Part shown: one piece after another, positions 14,036 to 14,342 of the stretch
Numbering within the stretch: position 1 is the first letter of the stretch
Layout: every line of letters begins with the position of its first letter
Made by a program: the position numbers and the translations under genes
The notes under the pieces: generated by a model
What the model was told of the DNA's origin: nothing
What the model saw: the letters and a program-made list of their open reading frames with translations, nothing else
Database searches by the model: none
DNA from: Phycisphaerae bacterium
GTDB taxonomy: Bacteria > Planctomycetota > Phycisphaerae > Phycisphaerales > SM1A02
Assembly: GCA_002690755.1 (NCBI GenBank)
Contig: NZFT01000082.1
Coordinates: 1 to 14,342 of the forward strand
Reading direction: 5' to 3'
DNA length: 14,342 bases

Positions 14036-14342
14036 TCAGGATCGACGGCGACGTCGGTTGAAACCGGCGATGCCGAAGAGCGCGAGCGTCGCGGGGGTTG
14101 GAATCCGTCCGACGAAGGTGCTGGTGATGGCGACGGTGTCGCCGGCACCGAGGATGAAGTCGAGGTCCACGCTCATCGAGGCGGTGGGTGAGACGCCCTC
14201 GAGACTCGGAATGGGTTCGCCGAAGGCCGCGGCGGGGATCGCGGCGGAATCGAACGGGTCGGTGGTGATCACGAACGGATCCTCGATCAGTTGCGCGATG
14301 GTGGTTCCGTCGACGGAGGCGGACCAGAGCGAGGACCCCTCG
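14036..14342 (-). CDS. C-terminal part of a secreted protein with PEP-CTERM-like sorting tail, 5' end outside window
   Basis: The frame is open from the right edge to the stop, giving 101 residues of the C-terminus; the start codon lies outside. The end reads GRIPTPATLALFGIAGFN followed by RRRRRS: a Pro-rich motif, a hydrophobic segment and an Arg cluster, the layout of PEP-CTERM tails recognised by exosortase. The short hydrophobic segment (about 10 residues) and IPTP in place of VPEP are common in planctomycete versions. The preceding part (MSVDLDFILGAGDTVAITSTF) is a beta-rich, extracellular type of sequence. It probably ends up cell-surface attached. The function is not visible. It converges on scpB, with the hairpin at 13938-13973 between them. 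Confidence 0.78.
   Translation of the reverse strand, partial: EGSSLWSASVDGTTIAQLIEDPFVITTDPFDSAAIPAAAFGEPIPSLEGVSPTASMSVDLDFILGAGDTVAITSTFVGRIPTPATLALFGIAGFNRRRRRS

Overview
The window reads as a chromosomal segment of a high-GC bacterium, most likely a planctomycete of the Phycisphaerae/Phycisphaerales type. That placement is an inference. It rests on a lysine-rich histone-H1-like repeat protein, a PEP-CTERM-like C-terminus (IPTPATLALFGIAGF followed by five Arg), an orphan atpC, a zinc-module-less HolB and a secreted amidohydrolase pair. I see no tRNA, rRNA, CRISPR array, transposase or phage gene. Base composition looks even outside the repeat gene at the left edge. No gene-free stretch exceeds 300 bases; the longest is 9483-9738.

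Layout. (1) 1-345 (-): histone-H1-like protein cut by the window edge, divergent from dapB (443-1201, +), the lysine-biosynthesis reductase. (2) A small membrane-anchored protein (1191-1634, -) overlaps the dapB end tail to tail. (3) 1861-4001 (+): an M16 peptidase homologue without its zinc motif, a small uncharacterised protein and a secreted/lipoprotein-like protein. (4) 4011-9010 (-): two genes overlapping by ATGA that encode a 1221-residue double amidohydrolase and a 445-residue amidohydrolase. Of the three amidohydrolase domains only one keeps its metal ligands. (5) flgM-like anti-sigma gene (9180-9482, -) followed by a convincing intrinsic terminator. (6) 9739-12517 (+): a compact operon of a lipoprotein with two SPOR-like units, holB (DNA polymerase III delta') and a CYTH triphosphatase-type protein, joined by two GTGA overlaps. 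(7) atpC (12603-13016) without any other atp gene, then scpB (13196-13903). (8) A strong hairpin, then the 3' end of a PEP-CTERM-like secreted protein gene (-) that runs off the right edge.

Most of the window is housekeeping: lysine biosynthesis, replication, chromosome segregation and ATP synthase, interleaved with cell-envelope proteins. The most interesting non-genic signal is the hexamer TACC[A/C]T. By my reading it occurs exactly five times on both strands, every time between genes and pointing at the next gene. Where it, or the related TATACT, lies 9-12 bases from the start codon there is no Shine-Dalgarno; where it lies about 50 bases away there is one. This looks like the local -10 element with a split between near-leaderless and leadered genes.
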